64,000 nt of DNA. Origin: Microbacteriaceae bacterium VKM Ac-2854 (GTDB lineage: Bacteria > Actinomycetota > Actinomycetes > Actinomycetales > Microbacteriaceae). The notes under the pieces were generated by a model. The model saw only the letters and a program-made list of their open reading frames with translations, ran no database searches and had not been told where the DNA came from. The stretch spans positions 124,001 through 188,000 of the forward strand of contig JABMLH010000007.1 of the NCBI GenBank assembly GCA_013205085.1. Reading direction: 5' to 3'. Of this stretch, positions 26,656 through 34,529 are shown in pieces. Both the position numbers and the translations under genes were made by a program. Position 1 is the stretch's first letter; each line of letters starts with the position of its first letter.

Positions 26656-27972
26656 ATGTCGTCCCGGCACACACGGCGAGCGTGGCTCGCACTCGGAGCA
26701 GGAGCCGCAACGCTCGCGCTCACCCTCACCGGCTGCTCCACCAGTGGCGGCGGTTCCTCCGACGGAGGCTCCCTGTCGATCCTGGTCGACAACAGCGAGG
26801 ACTCGGTCACCCTGTGGAACGCGCTCGCCGAGAAGTTCGAGGCGGAGAACCCCGACATCACGGTCGACATCGAGACCCGCCCCCAGGGCAGCGAGGGCGA
26901 CAACCTCGTCAAGACGCGTCTGGCCACGGGCGAGATGAACGACGTCTTCGCCTACAACTCGGGCTCGCTGCTGCAGGCGCTGAACCCCGACCAGAACCTC
27001 GTCGACCTCTCCGACCAGGACTGGGTCTCGAAGGTGGACGACAGCTTCAGCAGCGTCGTCTCGACCGACAACGGGATGTACGGCGTCCCGGTCGGTCAGT
27101 CGATGGCCGGTGCGGTGCTCTACAACAAGGACGTCTACGCGTCGCTGGGCCTCAGCGTGCCGAAGACGTGGGACGAGTTCGTCGCCAACAGCGAGGCGAT
27201 CAAGGCGGCCGGCGGCGTCGCTCCGATCATCCAGACCTACGGCGACACCTGGACCTCGCAGCTCTTCGTGCTCGGCGACTTCGCCAACGTGACGGCGGAT
27301 GAGCCGAACTGGGCCGAGGACTACACGGCCAACAAGGCGAAGTACTCGGACGAGCCCGCCTTCGCCGGCTTCGAGCACCTCGCGCAGCTGAACGAGGCCG
27401 GCCTCTTCAACGAGGACTACGCCTCCGCGACCTACGACGACGGCATCCGGATGGTCGCGACCGGCGAGGGCGCGCAGTACCCGATGCTGACCTTCGCGGC
27501 CGGACCCCTCGTGCAGAACTACCCGGATGCGGCGCAGAAGGTGGGCGTGTTCCCGATTCCCGGCGACTCCGCGGACTCGAACCCGCTGACCGTCTGGCAG
27601 CCGGGTGGCGCCTACATCCCCAAGTCGACCGAGGGCGCCGCGCTCGACTCGGCGAAGAAGCTGATCGCGTTCCTCGCGACGCCCGAGGCCTGCGAGATCC
27701 AGGGTGACGTCTCGGCGCCCCAGGGACCCTACGTGGTCGAGGGCTGCAGCCTGCCGGACGACGTGCCGGCGATGGTGTCCGACCAGCTGCCGTTCTTCGA
27801 CAGCGGCGAGATCGGCGCGGCGCTGGAGTTCCTCTCCCCGATCAAGGGACCGGCGCTCGAGCAGATCACCGTCGCGGTCGGCTCCGGCATCACCTCCGCC
27901 GCGGACGGAGCGGCGCAGTACGACGAGGACGTGAAGAAGCAGGCCCAGCAGTTGGGCATCGAGGGCTGGTAG
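26656..27972 (+). CDS. Sugar ABC importer substrate-binding lipoprotein (family 1)
   Basis: 438 residues. Lipoprotein signal with lipobox LTGC at about residue 24, Ser/Gly-rich spacer, then a family-1 solute-binding fold (DNSEDSVTLWNALAEKFEAENPDITVDIETRPQG in segments; PVGQSMAGAVLYNKDVYASLGLSVPKTWDEF). Anchored outside the membrane, it hands an oligosaccharide to the two permeases encoded next. No ATPase gene is in the operon, so a shared MsiK-type ATPase elsewhere probably drives it, as is common in actinobacteria. Ribosome-binding site ggaggt at 26645-26650. Confidence 0.93.
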   Translation: MSSRHTRRAWLALGAGAATLALTLTGCSTSGGGSSDGGSLSILVDNSEDSVTLWNALAEKFEAENPDITVDIETRPQGSEGDNLVKTRLATGEMNDVFAYNSGSLLQALNPDQNLVDLSDQDWVSKVDDSFSSVVSTDNGMYGVPVGQSMAGAVLYNKDVYASLGLSVPKTWDEFVANSEAIKAAGGVAPIIQTYGDTWTSQLFVLGDFANVTADEPNWAEDYTANKAKYSDEPAFAGFEHLAQLNEAGLFNEDYASATYDDGIRMVATGEGAQYPMLTFAAGPLVQNYPDAAQKVGVFPIPGDSADSNPLTVWQPGGAYIPKSTEGAALDSAKKLIAFLATPEACEIQGDVSAPQGPYVVEGCSLPDDVPAMVSDQLPFFDSGEIGAALEFLSPIKGPALEQITVAVGSGITSAADGAAQYDEDVKKQAQQLGIEGW

Positions 27973-27984
27973 CCCGCCCCTCCT

Positions 27985-28032
27985 CAGCGGGTTGTCGTTT
28001 CTTTGACGCGTCAAAGAAAAGACAATCCGCTG
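27985..28032. terminator. GGTTGTC-type hairpin 6, inside the importer operon
   Basis: A 48-bp loopless palindrome: 27985-28008 against 28009-28032 matches at 22 of 24. It carries GGGTTGTC at its left end. Placed between the substrate-binding protein gene and the first permease gene, it could act as an attenuator or mRNA stabiliser, giving more binding protein than permease. Confidence 0.7.
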
Positions 28033-28063
28033 GGGACCCCGACCCCGATCGACGGAGATCCTG

Positions 28064-28984
28064 ATGACCGCACTCACCGCGAAGCGCACCGCGCTCGCCG
28101 CCCCGAAGAAGCGCCGCCGGAAGCACGGCCCCGACAGCGCGTACCCGACCTGGTTCTACATCCCCGCCGGGGTGTTCTACGTCGTCCTGTTCCTGGTGCC
28201 GACGGGCGCCTCGCTCTACTTCGCGCTGACCCGCTGGACGCTGTTCGACTCGACCTTCATCGGCTTCGACAACTTCGTGCAGTTCTTCCAGGACCCGGCG
28301 CTCGCCACCGGATTCGTGAACACCTTCGTCTTCGCGTTCGTCACCTCCGGACTCAAGGTCGTGCTCGGCCTGCTGCTGGGTGTGCTGCTCTCCTCGCAGA
28401 TCATCGGACGCGGCTTCCTGCGCAGCGTGGTGTTCTTCCCGGTCCTGGTCTCCACGATCGGCATCGGGATCACCTTCAAGGTGATCCTCGACCCCTTCGA
28501 CGGCCTGGTGAACGAGGCGCTCGCCTCCATCGGGATCGCCGGACCGGGCTGGCTCACCGACCCGCAGTGGGCGCTGCTCTCGGTCGCCTTCGTCGACGTC
28601 TGGAAGGGCATCGGACTCGCCGCCCTGATCTACATCGCGGGCATCGTGGCCATTCCGTCCGACTACTTCGAGGCGGCGCGGGTGGACGGAGCCGGCACCT
28701 GGCACAACTTCCGGCACATCACGCTGCCGCTGCTGCGCCCCGCCACCGTCACCGTCATCCTGCTCTCCCTGATCGGCGGGCTGCGTTCCTTCGACCTGAT
28801 CTGGGCGATGACCAAGGGCGGCCCCGGCTTCACCAGCGACGTGGTCGCCTCCGTGATCTACAAGCAGTACCAAGCCGGCTTCTACGGTCTGTCGACCGCC
28901 GGCAACGTCATCCTCTTCCTCGTCGTCGCCGCGATCATTTTTCCGCTGTCGGCCTGGCTCAACCGGAAGGACAAGGAACTGTGA
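28064..28984 (+). CDS. Sugar ABC importer permease 1 (MalF type)
   Basis: 306 residues, six membrane helices after a basic N-terminus (KKRRRKHGP). The EAA loop EAARVDGAGTWHNFRHITLP near residue 205 couples to the ATPase. Its partner permease starts within its stop codon (GTGA overlap at 28981-28984). ATG 28064 is preceded by acggaga. Confidence 0.93.
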   Translation: MTALTAKRTALAAPKKRRRKHGPDSAYPTWFYIPAGVFYVVLFLVPTGASLYFALTRWTLFDSTFIGFDNFVQFFQDPALATGFVNTFVFAFVTSGLKVVLGLLLGVLLSSQIIGRGFLRSVVFFPVLVSTIGIGITFKVILDPFDGLVNEALASIGIAGPGWLTDPQWALLSVAFVDVWKGIGLAALIYIAGIVAIPSDYFEAARVDGAGTWHNFRHITLPLLRPATVTVILLSLIGGLRSFDLIWAMTKGGPGFTSDVVASVIYKQYQAGFYGLSTAGNVILFLVVAAIIFPLSAWLNRKDKEL

Positions 28985-29838
28985 GTTCCATCGTTCAGTC
29001 GCACTCCACGCGCACCAAGCTCTGGCGCTACGGCGGCGGCTCGCTCGCCATCCTCGCCTCGGTCGTCGTCTTCATCATCCCGTTCGCCTTCATCGTGCTG
29101 CAGGCGATGAAGAACCAGCAGGAGTCCTCGCTGCTGAACTTCGACTGGCCGACGCAGTTCGCCTTCTTCGAGAACCTCGGCACCGTGATCGCGAACCGCG
29201 ACTTCCTGCTGCTGAAGGCCTTCGTGAACAGCGCCGTGCTCACGATCGCGGCCGTGACCATCATGGTCGTGCTCGCCGCGATGGTCGGCTACGTGCTGCA
29301 GCGCCGGCGCTCGAAGTGGAACCCGCTGGTGAACGGCCTCGTGCTGGCCGGCCTGATCATCCCGCCCGCCGTGGTGCCCACGATCTGGGTGCTGCAGGGC
29401 CTGGGCCTGTTCAAGACGCTGCCGGGGCTGATCTTCATCCACGTCGCCTTCGGGCTCTCGTTCTGCATCCTGCTGTTCCGCGCCTTCGTCGCGACGATCC
29501 CGAAGGAGCTGGACGAGGCGGCCACGATCGACGGGGCGGGGCCGATCCGGCTGTTCTTCCGGGTGATCCTGCCGCTGCTGAAGTCGGTGATCGTGACCGT
29601 GGTGGTGGTGCAGGCGGTGTTCGTCTTCAACGACTTCACCTACGCGCTGTACTTCCTGCCGGGCGACGCGAACGCGACCGTGCAGCTGACGCTGTACAAC
29701 TTCTCCTCGCAGTCGGTCAGCTCGTGGAACCTGCTCTTCACCGACGTGCTGCTGATCACCATCCCGCCGCTGATCATGTACATCTTCTTCAACCGCCAGA
29801 TCGTCGAAGGCATGACCTCCGGCGCCGTGAAGGGGTGA
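28981..29838 (+). CDS. Sugar ABC importer permease 2 (MalG type)
   Basis: 285 residues, six membrane helices, EAA loop DEAATIDGAGPIRLFFRVIL near residue 180. It begins at GTG 28981, overlapping the preceding gene by four bases, and its own stop overlaps the next gene's GTG. The whole operon is therefore translationally coupled into the GH78-like gene, which links transport and hydrolysis of the same sugar. Confidence 0.93.
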   Translation: MSSIVQSHSTRTKLWRYGGGSLAILASVVVFIIPFAFIVLQAMKNQQESSLLNFDWPTQFAFFENLGTVIANRDFLLLKAFVNSAVLTIAAVTIMVVLAAMVGYVLQRRRSKWNPLVNGLVLAGLIIPPAVVPTIWVLQGLGLFKTLPGLIFIHVAFGLSFCILLFRAFVATIPKELDEAATIDGAGPIRLFFRVILPLLKSVIVTVVVVQAVFVFNDFTYALYFLPGDANATVQLTLYNFSSQSVSSWNLLFTDVLLITIPPLIMYIFFNRQIVEGMTSGAVKG

Positions 29839-31634
29839 GCACCGCCGCCGAACTGCGGCTGCGGGCGCGCGCGTTCTCGCCGGATCCGTTCCCGGCCGGA
29901 TCCGTCGGCGACAGCGAATGGGCGTACGCGCCCGGAGACTTCGAGCTGCTGCTGCTGCACCGCATCGTGCGCCAGGGCTTCGCCGCGAACCGTTCCGTGC
30001 ACTACGCGGAGAACTTCCCGGCCGCGCCCGAGCAGCGGATGTTCCGCCGCGGCGACGAGATCGTGCGGGCCGCCGCCGTGCGCGGGTCGGGCTGGCAGGT
30101 CCGCATCGACGACGCCTGGCGGGCCGCGGAGGTGCGGCGCGGCGGCGACACGGCGCCGCACGAGGTGGACGAGCCGGTGGTCGCGCTGCCGGTGCGACCG
30201 CTGGACGACGGGCTGCTCGACGTCGGAGTCACCGTGCTCGGCCGGCCCGTGTTCCGCAGCGCCGAGGTGCCGGTCGTGTTCAGCGGCGAGTCCGCGGCGG
30301 AGGCGCGGAGCGACGAGCCGGGCGAGACGCGGCACGATGTTCGGCCGCTCGGCGACGGCTGGTGGACGACGGTGCACCGGCTGGGGTTCCGGTACCTGCG
30401 GATCGCGGGCGCGTCGAGCGTCCGCGTCGAGGCGAACATCCGGCCGGTTCCGAGCGCGGGCGTGTTCCTCTGCTCCGACGACGAGCTGAACCGGATCTGG
30501 GCGGTCGCGGCCTACACGATCCGGCTGTGCCTGCAGGGTCTGGTGCTCGACGGAGTGAAGCGGGATCGGATGCCGTGGATCGGGGACCAGGCGCTGAACA
30601 CCCTCTCGAACGCCTACGCGGTGGGGGACGGCGGCATCGTGCGCGACGGACTGGTGGCGCTGGGCCGGCCCGACGGCTACGTCAACGGCATCGCGGACTA
30701 CTCGCTGTGGTGGCTGATCGGCCGCGGCCTGCATCGGCGCTACTTCGGCGGCTCCGTGCCGGACACGGTCCTGACCGAGCTGCTGCGCGAGTGCGGGGAC
30801 GACGGCGTGTTCCGCCCGCGCGGCGCGGGATTCGGCGGCATCGAGGGATCGGTGCTGATCGACTGGGGCGTGCGCATCGAGCCGGATCGGGACCTCACCG
30901 CGCTGCAGCTGCTCTGCTACTGGGCGCTGCGGGAGGCGGGCTCGCCCGTCGCCGACGTGCTGCGGCGCACGCTCTACGACCGGGCGTGGGATGCATCCGC
31001 CGGGGCGTGGCGGGAGTACCTGGACGACTCGCCCAGCGACGATCCGTATCCGAATCTGCTCGCGGTGCTGAGCGGCATCGGGCACGGCGACGGCGCGGTC
31101 GCGGCCATCCGGAACGGGGCGGTGCGGACGCCGTGGATGGCGGCGTTCGCGGTGCGCGCGCTCGCCGCGGCCGGGCATCCGGAGGAGGCGGTCGAGCGGA
31201 TGCGTGCGCGGTGGGCGCCGCTGCTCGCGGCCGGGGCGACCACCTTCTGGGAGGACTTCACCGCGGAGGGCGAGAGCCCGTACGAGATGTACGGGCGCCC
31301 GTTCGGCAAGAGTCTCGCGCACGCGTGGGGCGCCGGTCCGGCCGCGATCCTGCCGGAGACCGTGCTCGGCATCCGCCCGGAGTCGGACGGCTGGGCCACG
31401 TTCTCGGTCGCGCCGCGGCTCGGCGCGCTGCGCTGGGCGAGCGCGGTGGTGCCGATCCCGCACGGCGACATCGTGGTGGAGGCAGCGGGCGGCTCGGTCA
31501 CCGTCGAACTGCCGGGGGGCACGCGGCTGCTGCGTCCGGAGGCGATCGGCCCCACCCGGGTGAGCTGGGTGCCCGCAGGAAATGACGAGGATCCGGCCAA
31601 GAATGTCTCGTTCGAGTCGATTCCGGCCGGATGA
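29835..31634 (+). CDS. GH78-type alpha-L-rhamnosidase-like glycosidase
   Basis: 599 residues. The barrel part carries VLDGVKRDRMPWIGDQ near residue 240, the variant general-acid motif of GH78 relatives (compare CPQRDERLGWTGD in the larger enzyme), and a late TTFWEDF with the second acid. No signal peptide. GTG 29835 overlaps the permease stop by four bases, so it belongs to the importer operon. The last 20 residues are encoded by one arm and the interior of an inverted repeat (31575-31648). The natural C-terminus may therefore have been replaced. Confidence 0.85.
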   Translation: MSTAAELRLRARAFSPDPFPAGSVGDSEWAYAPGDFELLLLHRIVRQGFAANRSVHYAENFPAAPEQRMFRRGDEIVRAAAVRGSGWQVRIDDAWRAAEVRRGGDTAPHEVDEPVVALPVRPLDDGLLDVGVTVLGRPVFRSAEVPVVFSGESAAEARSDEPGETRHDVRPLGDGWWTTVHRLGFRYLRIAGASSVRVEANIRPVPSAGVFLCSDDELNRIWAVAAYTIRLCLQGLVLDGVKRDRMPWIGDQALNTLSNAYAVGDGGIVRDGLVALGRPDGYVNGIADYSLWWLIGRGLHRRYFGGSVPDTVLTELLRECGDDGVFRPRGAGFGGIEGSVLIDWGVRIEPDRDLTALQLLCYWALREAGSPVADVLRRTLYDRAWDASAGAWREYLDDSPSDDPYPNLLAVLSGIGHGDGAVAAIRNGAVRTPWMAAFAVRALAAAGHPEEAVERMRARWAPLLAAGATTFWEDFTAEGESPYEMYGRPFGKSLAHAWGAGPAAILPETVLGIRPESDGWATFSVAPRLGALRWASAVVPIPHGDIVVEAAGGSVTVELPGGTRLLRPEAIGPTRVSWVPAGNDEDPAKNVSFESIPAG

Positions 31635-31648
31635 ACGTCATTTCCTGC
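31575..31648. repeat. Inverted repeat overlapping the 3' end of the GH78-like gene
   Basis: Outer stem gcaggaaatgacg (31575-31587) with 31636-31648, perfect; inner ggatccggcc (31589-31598) with ggccggat (31625-31632). The gene stop TGA (31632-31634) lies in the right part, so the left arm is coding. It also separates this gene from the convergent SDR gene. Confidence 0.7.
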
Positions 31649-31670
31649 AGGCATTCGGCCGGCCTCCGCC

Positions 31671-32684
31671 TCAGGCGACCGACCAGCCGCCGTCCGAGGG
31701 CAGGATCACGCCGTTGACGTTCACAGCGTCGTCGCTGAGCAGGAACGTGATCGAGGCGGCGAGGGCGTCGGCCTCGACCGCGTCGGGCAGCACCGTCATC
31801 GCCAGACGCACCCGCTGCGCGCCCAGTTCCGACGCGAACTTCGCCTCGATGTTCGTGATCGTCGGCCCGGGCGCGACGGCGTTGACGCGGATGCCGGAGG
31901 GCCCGTACATAAACGCGCTGCTCTTGGTCAGCCCCGCGACCGCGTGCTTCGAGGCCGTGTAGGCGGCGCCGGCGGCGGACCCGCGCAGGGCCGCCTCCGA
32001 GGCGACGTTGACGATGGATCCCTTGGCCTGGGCGAGCATGCCGGGCACGACCGCGCGGGTCAGCTTCATGGTGCCGGTGACGTTGATCGCGAAGACCCGG
32101 TTCCAGACCGCGTCGCTCACCTCGTGCACGGGCGTCATGTCGTCCATGATGCCGGCGACGTTCGCGAGCGCGTCGATCCGACCGCCCGCCGCCTCGACGA
32201 TCGCGGCGATCGCGGCGTCGTCCGTGATGTCGCCGGCGACCGGCACGATGTCGGCATCGGCGAACTCGGCGGCGAAGGCGTCCAGGCGCTCCTGTGAGAT
32301 GTCGACGGCGATCACGCGGCCGCCCTCGCGAGCGACCCGGGAGGCGGTGGCCCGGCCGATGCCGGAGCCGGCCCCGGTGACGACCACGGTCTGGCCGGTG
32401 AAGCGGCCACCGGTCACCTTCTCCTGCCAGATCGGGCGCTCGACCGGCGCGACGTAACCCTCGGGCAGAGGCGCGGCCGCGGCCTGCTGCACAAGGCCGT
32501 CGATCATCTCCTGGGTCAGCGCGCCCTGGCTCAGCTCGACCATCCGCTGCAGCGGGAGGCCGCGGACCGGCCCGAGCGCGTCGGCGCTCTGGCCGCCGGC
32601 GGCGAGGAGGCCGCCGAGGATGGCGGCGCCGACGGGGTGATCCAGCCAGGTGCCGATGCTGCTTTCGGCGGTGAGGGTGCTCAT
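31671..32684 (-). CDS. SDR-family oxidoreductase with N-terminal extension
   Basis: 337 residues. A classical SDR domain starts only near residue 90 (VVVTGAGSGIGRATASRVA; catalytic YTASK; VNGVILPSDGGW). The first 85-90 residues (HPVGAAILGGLLAAGGQSADALG ... MVELSQGALTQEMIDGLV) are a helical extension not found in standard SDRs. Substrate unknown. ATG 32684 has aaggaag. Divergent from a TetR gene, with a shared palindromic operator, so probably induced by the TetR ligand. Confidence 0.88.
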   Translation of the reverse strand: MSTLTAESSIGTWLDHPVGAAILGGLLAAGGQSADALGPVRGLPLQRMVELSQGALTQEMIDGLVQQAAAAPLPEGYVAPVERPIWQEKVTGGRFTGQTVVVTGAGSGIGRATASRVAREGGRVIAVDISQERLDAFAAEFADADIVPVAGDITDDAAIAAIVEAAGGRIDALANVAGIMDDMTPVHEVSDAVWNRVFAINVTGTMKLTRAVVPGMLAQAKGSIVNVASEAALRGSAAGAAYTASKHAVAGLTKSSAFMYGPSGIRVNAVAPGPTITNIEAKFASELGAQRVRLAMTVLPDAVEADALAASITFLLSDDAVNVNGVILPSDGGWSVA

Positions 32685-32744
32685 GTCGATCTTCTTCCTT
32701 CGGCGGCGAGGGAGTCGTCGCGCGCTGCCGCCGTCGGGTTCGCG

Positions 32745-32768
32745 CAACCGGACAACCGTGTCCGGTTG
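32745..32768. promoter_or_regulatory. TetR operator in the SDR/TetR divergent region
   Basis: CAACCGGAC-aaccgt-GTCCGGTTG: perfect 9-bp half-sites with a 6-bp spacer, ending next to the -10 box of the TetR gene. Autorepression plus repression of the SDR gene is likely. Confidence 0.75.
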
Positions 32769-32774
32769 TACGCT
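32769..32774 (+). promoter_or_regulatory. Leaderless -10 box for TetR gene
   Basis: TACGCT ends 6 nt before GTG 32781 and abuts the operator. Confidence 0.5.
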
Positions 32775-32780
32775 ACACCC

Positions 32781-33377
32781 GTGCCCCCGTCTCCCGAATC
32801 CGCGCTTCCTGGGAATCCCGCCCGGCCGAACCGCGGGCCGAGCGCGGGGCCGGAGAACCGCCGCGCCCTCGTCGAGGCGGCACGCGCGGTGTTCGCGGAG
32901 GACGGCCTCGCCGCGCCGCTCAGCGCCGTCGCGAAGCGCGCCCGCGTCGGGCAGGGCAGCCTGTACCGGCACTTCCCCGACCGGATCGCGCTGGCCGTGG
33001 CCGTGTTCGAGGAGAACGTGGACGAGCTGGAGGCGCTCGCCGCGGACCCCGCCGCGACGCTGACCGATCTGTTCGACGCGGTGACCGAGCAGGCGCTCGT
33101 CTCGACGGCGCTGATCGAGCTGCTCTCCGCCGCGCGCGAGGACACGCGAGCGGATCGGCTCAACCTGCGGGTGGCCGCCCTGATCGAGGCGGTGCTGGCG
33201 CGCGACCAGGCCGCGGGCCGCATCCGCTCGAGCGTCGAGCCGGCCGACGTGCTGATCGCGATCTCGATGCTGACGCTCTACCTCCCCCAGGCGGACGCGC
33301 GCGCCGACGTCGCCCGCCGGGCCCGCGCGATCTTCCGCGCGGCTTTTGTGGCGGATGCGGAGCGCTCCGCCGGATAG
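32781..33377 (+). CDS. TetR-family transcriptional repressor
   Basis: 198 residues. N-terminal HTH with AARAVFAEDGLAAPLSAVAKRARVGQGSLYRHFPDRIAL around residues 33-72 (in segments), then a helical ligand domain. The N-terminal 25 residues are Pro-rich and disordered. GTG 32781 follows a leaderless promoter and the operator at 32745-32768. Its likely targets are itself and the divergent SDR gene. Confidence 0.9.
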   Translation: MPPSPESALPGNPARPNRGPSAGPENRRALVEAARAVFAEDGLAAPLSAVAKRARVGQGSLYRHFPDRIALAVAVFEENVDELEALAADPAATLTDLFDAVTEQALVSTALIELLSAAREDTRADRLNLRVAALIEAVLARDQAAGRIRSSVEPADVLIAISMLTLYLPQADARADVARRARAIFRAAFVADAERSAG

Positions 33378-33387
33378 TCGCCCGCCG

Positions 33388-33515
33388 GAGCGAACACCTG
33401 GGCTGGCGCGAGGAAGGCGCACCCCTCCAGTGCGGCGGCACTTCCGCGTCGATCCGCGGGTTTCATTCAGCGAGATCAGGGTGGCGTTCACTCACGCCAG
33501 CCCAGATGTTCGCTC
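33388..33515. repeat. Inverted repeat with 86-nt interior
   Basis: Arms 33388-33408 and 33495-33515 match at 20 of 21 (gagcgaacacctgggctgg in the left arm). The interior is not a simple stem but has a GTGCGGCGGCAC dyad near 33430. It lies between the TetR gene and the esterase gene. It has the size and form of a small palindromic intergenic element. Confidence 0.6.
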
Positions 33516-33570
33516 GACGCCCGCACCGACCCCTAGGGTCGAAGGACTGCCCCGAGCGAAAGGCCTCTCC

Positions 33571-34467
33571 GTGCCGCTGGACCCCCGCATCGTCGAACGT
33601 CTCCCTCTCCTGCACGGAATCGGGCGAGGAGACCCGGAGGCGGCGCAGGCGGATGCGGCGTTCAGCGCCGACGAGCCGTGGAACGAACCGCACGGCATCG
33701 ACATCGCCGACCTCGCGATCCCCGGGCCGCACGGCTTGATCCCGCTGCGCCGCTACGTTCCGCGCACCGCGACGACGACGGCGCTGCTCTGGGTGCACGG
33801 CGGCGGCTTCGGAGCCGGCGGGCTGGACTGGCCGGAGTCGCACGTCGTCTCCGCCGAGCTGGCCGCCCGGGCGAACACGGTCGTGGTCGCGGTCGACTAT
33901 CGGCTGGCTCGGCCCGGTCAGCGCTATCCGATTCCCCTCGACGACGTGGTCGCCGCGTGGCAGTGGCTCGCGGTGGAGTACCCGGATGCGCGGCTCGCGC
34001 TGGGCGGCGCCTCCGCGGGAGCCGCGCTCGCGCTCGCATCCGCCCGCCGTACTCCGGAGCGGGTGCGGACGCTGCTGCTGGCGTACCCCTTCGCCCACTT
34101 CCCGGTGCCCGCGCTCGATGACGCGACGGCCGCCGAGATGCGGGAGCTGCCCGCGCGGCTACGGTTCACCCCCGCCGACATCGAGGCGATGGTCGCCAAC
34201 TACGTCGGCCGGTTGCACACCGTGCCCGAGCTCGCGCTGCCGGGTGCGGCGCCGATCCCGGCCGCGCATCCCGAGACCTACGCGCTGAACGCGGAGTACG
34301 ACGACCTGCGCCCCTCCGGCGAGCTGCTGGTGCGCCAGCTGAAGGATGCGGGCGCCCCGGTGCACGAGCGCCTCGAGCCGGGAGTGCTGCACGGCCACCT
34401 GAACCGCCACCCCGGCGCTCCGGGCGTGGACGCCTCCCTCGACTGGTTCGCCGCCGCCCTGCGCTGA
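33571..34467 (+). CDS. Alpha/beta-hydrolase, HSL/Aes-type esterase
   Basis: 298 residues. WVHGGGFGAGG gives the HGGG oxyanion hole and GGASAGAAL the nucleophile Ser in GxSxG; a late NAEYDDLRPSGE and LHGHLN supply the Asp and His. This is the hormone-sensitive-lipase-like family (acetyl-hydrolase type). Substrate unknown; in this locus deacylation of plant glycosides is possible. GTG 33571 has gaaagg upstream; a TAGGGT box lies at 33533-33538. Confidence 0.85.
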   Translation: MPLDPRIVERLPLLHGIGRGDPEAAQADAAFSADEPWNEPHGIDIADLAIPGPHGLIPLRRYVPRTATTTALLWVHGGGFGAGGLDWPESHVVSAELAARANTVVVAVDYRLARPGQRYPIPLDDVVAAWQWLAVEYPDARLALGGASAGAALALASARRTPERVRTLLLAYPFAHFPVPALDDATAAEMRELPARLRFTPADIEAMVANYVGRLHTVPELALPGAAPIPAAHPETYALNAEYDDLRPSGELLVRQLKDAGAPVHERLEPGVLHGHLNRHPGAPGVDASLDWFAAALR

Positions 34468-34493
34468 GTCCGCCCACGAAAAGGCCCGCCCAC

Positions 34494-34514
34494 GAAAAAA
34501 GGGTTGTCACTTTG
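34494..34514. repeat. GGTTGTC-type hairpin 7, left half (split by IS)
   Basis: Left arm of a hairpin whose right arm now lies at 35885-35904. Joined without the IS and one target copy, the two arms would pair over 19 bases and continue into tcggtc/gaccga in the duplicated target. It lies between the convergent esterase gene and rhaS. Confidence 0.8.
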
Positions 34515-34529
34515 TCGGTCGGTGACCGA
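34515..34529. repeat. Target-site duplication, left
   Basis: tcggtcggtgaccga, 15 bp, identical to 35870-35884 on the other side of the IS. It was the loop and inner stem of the target hairpin. Confidence 0.85.
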
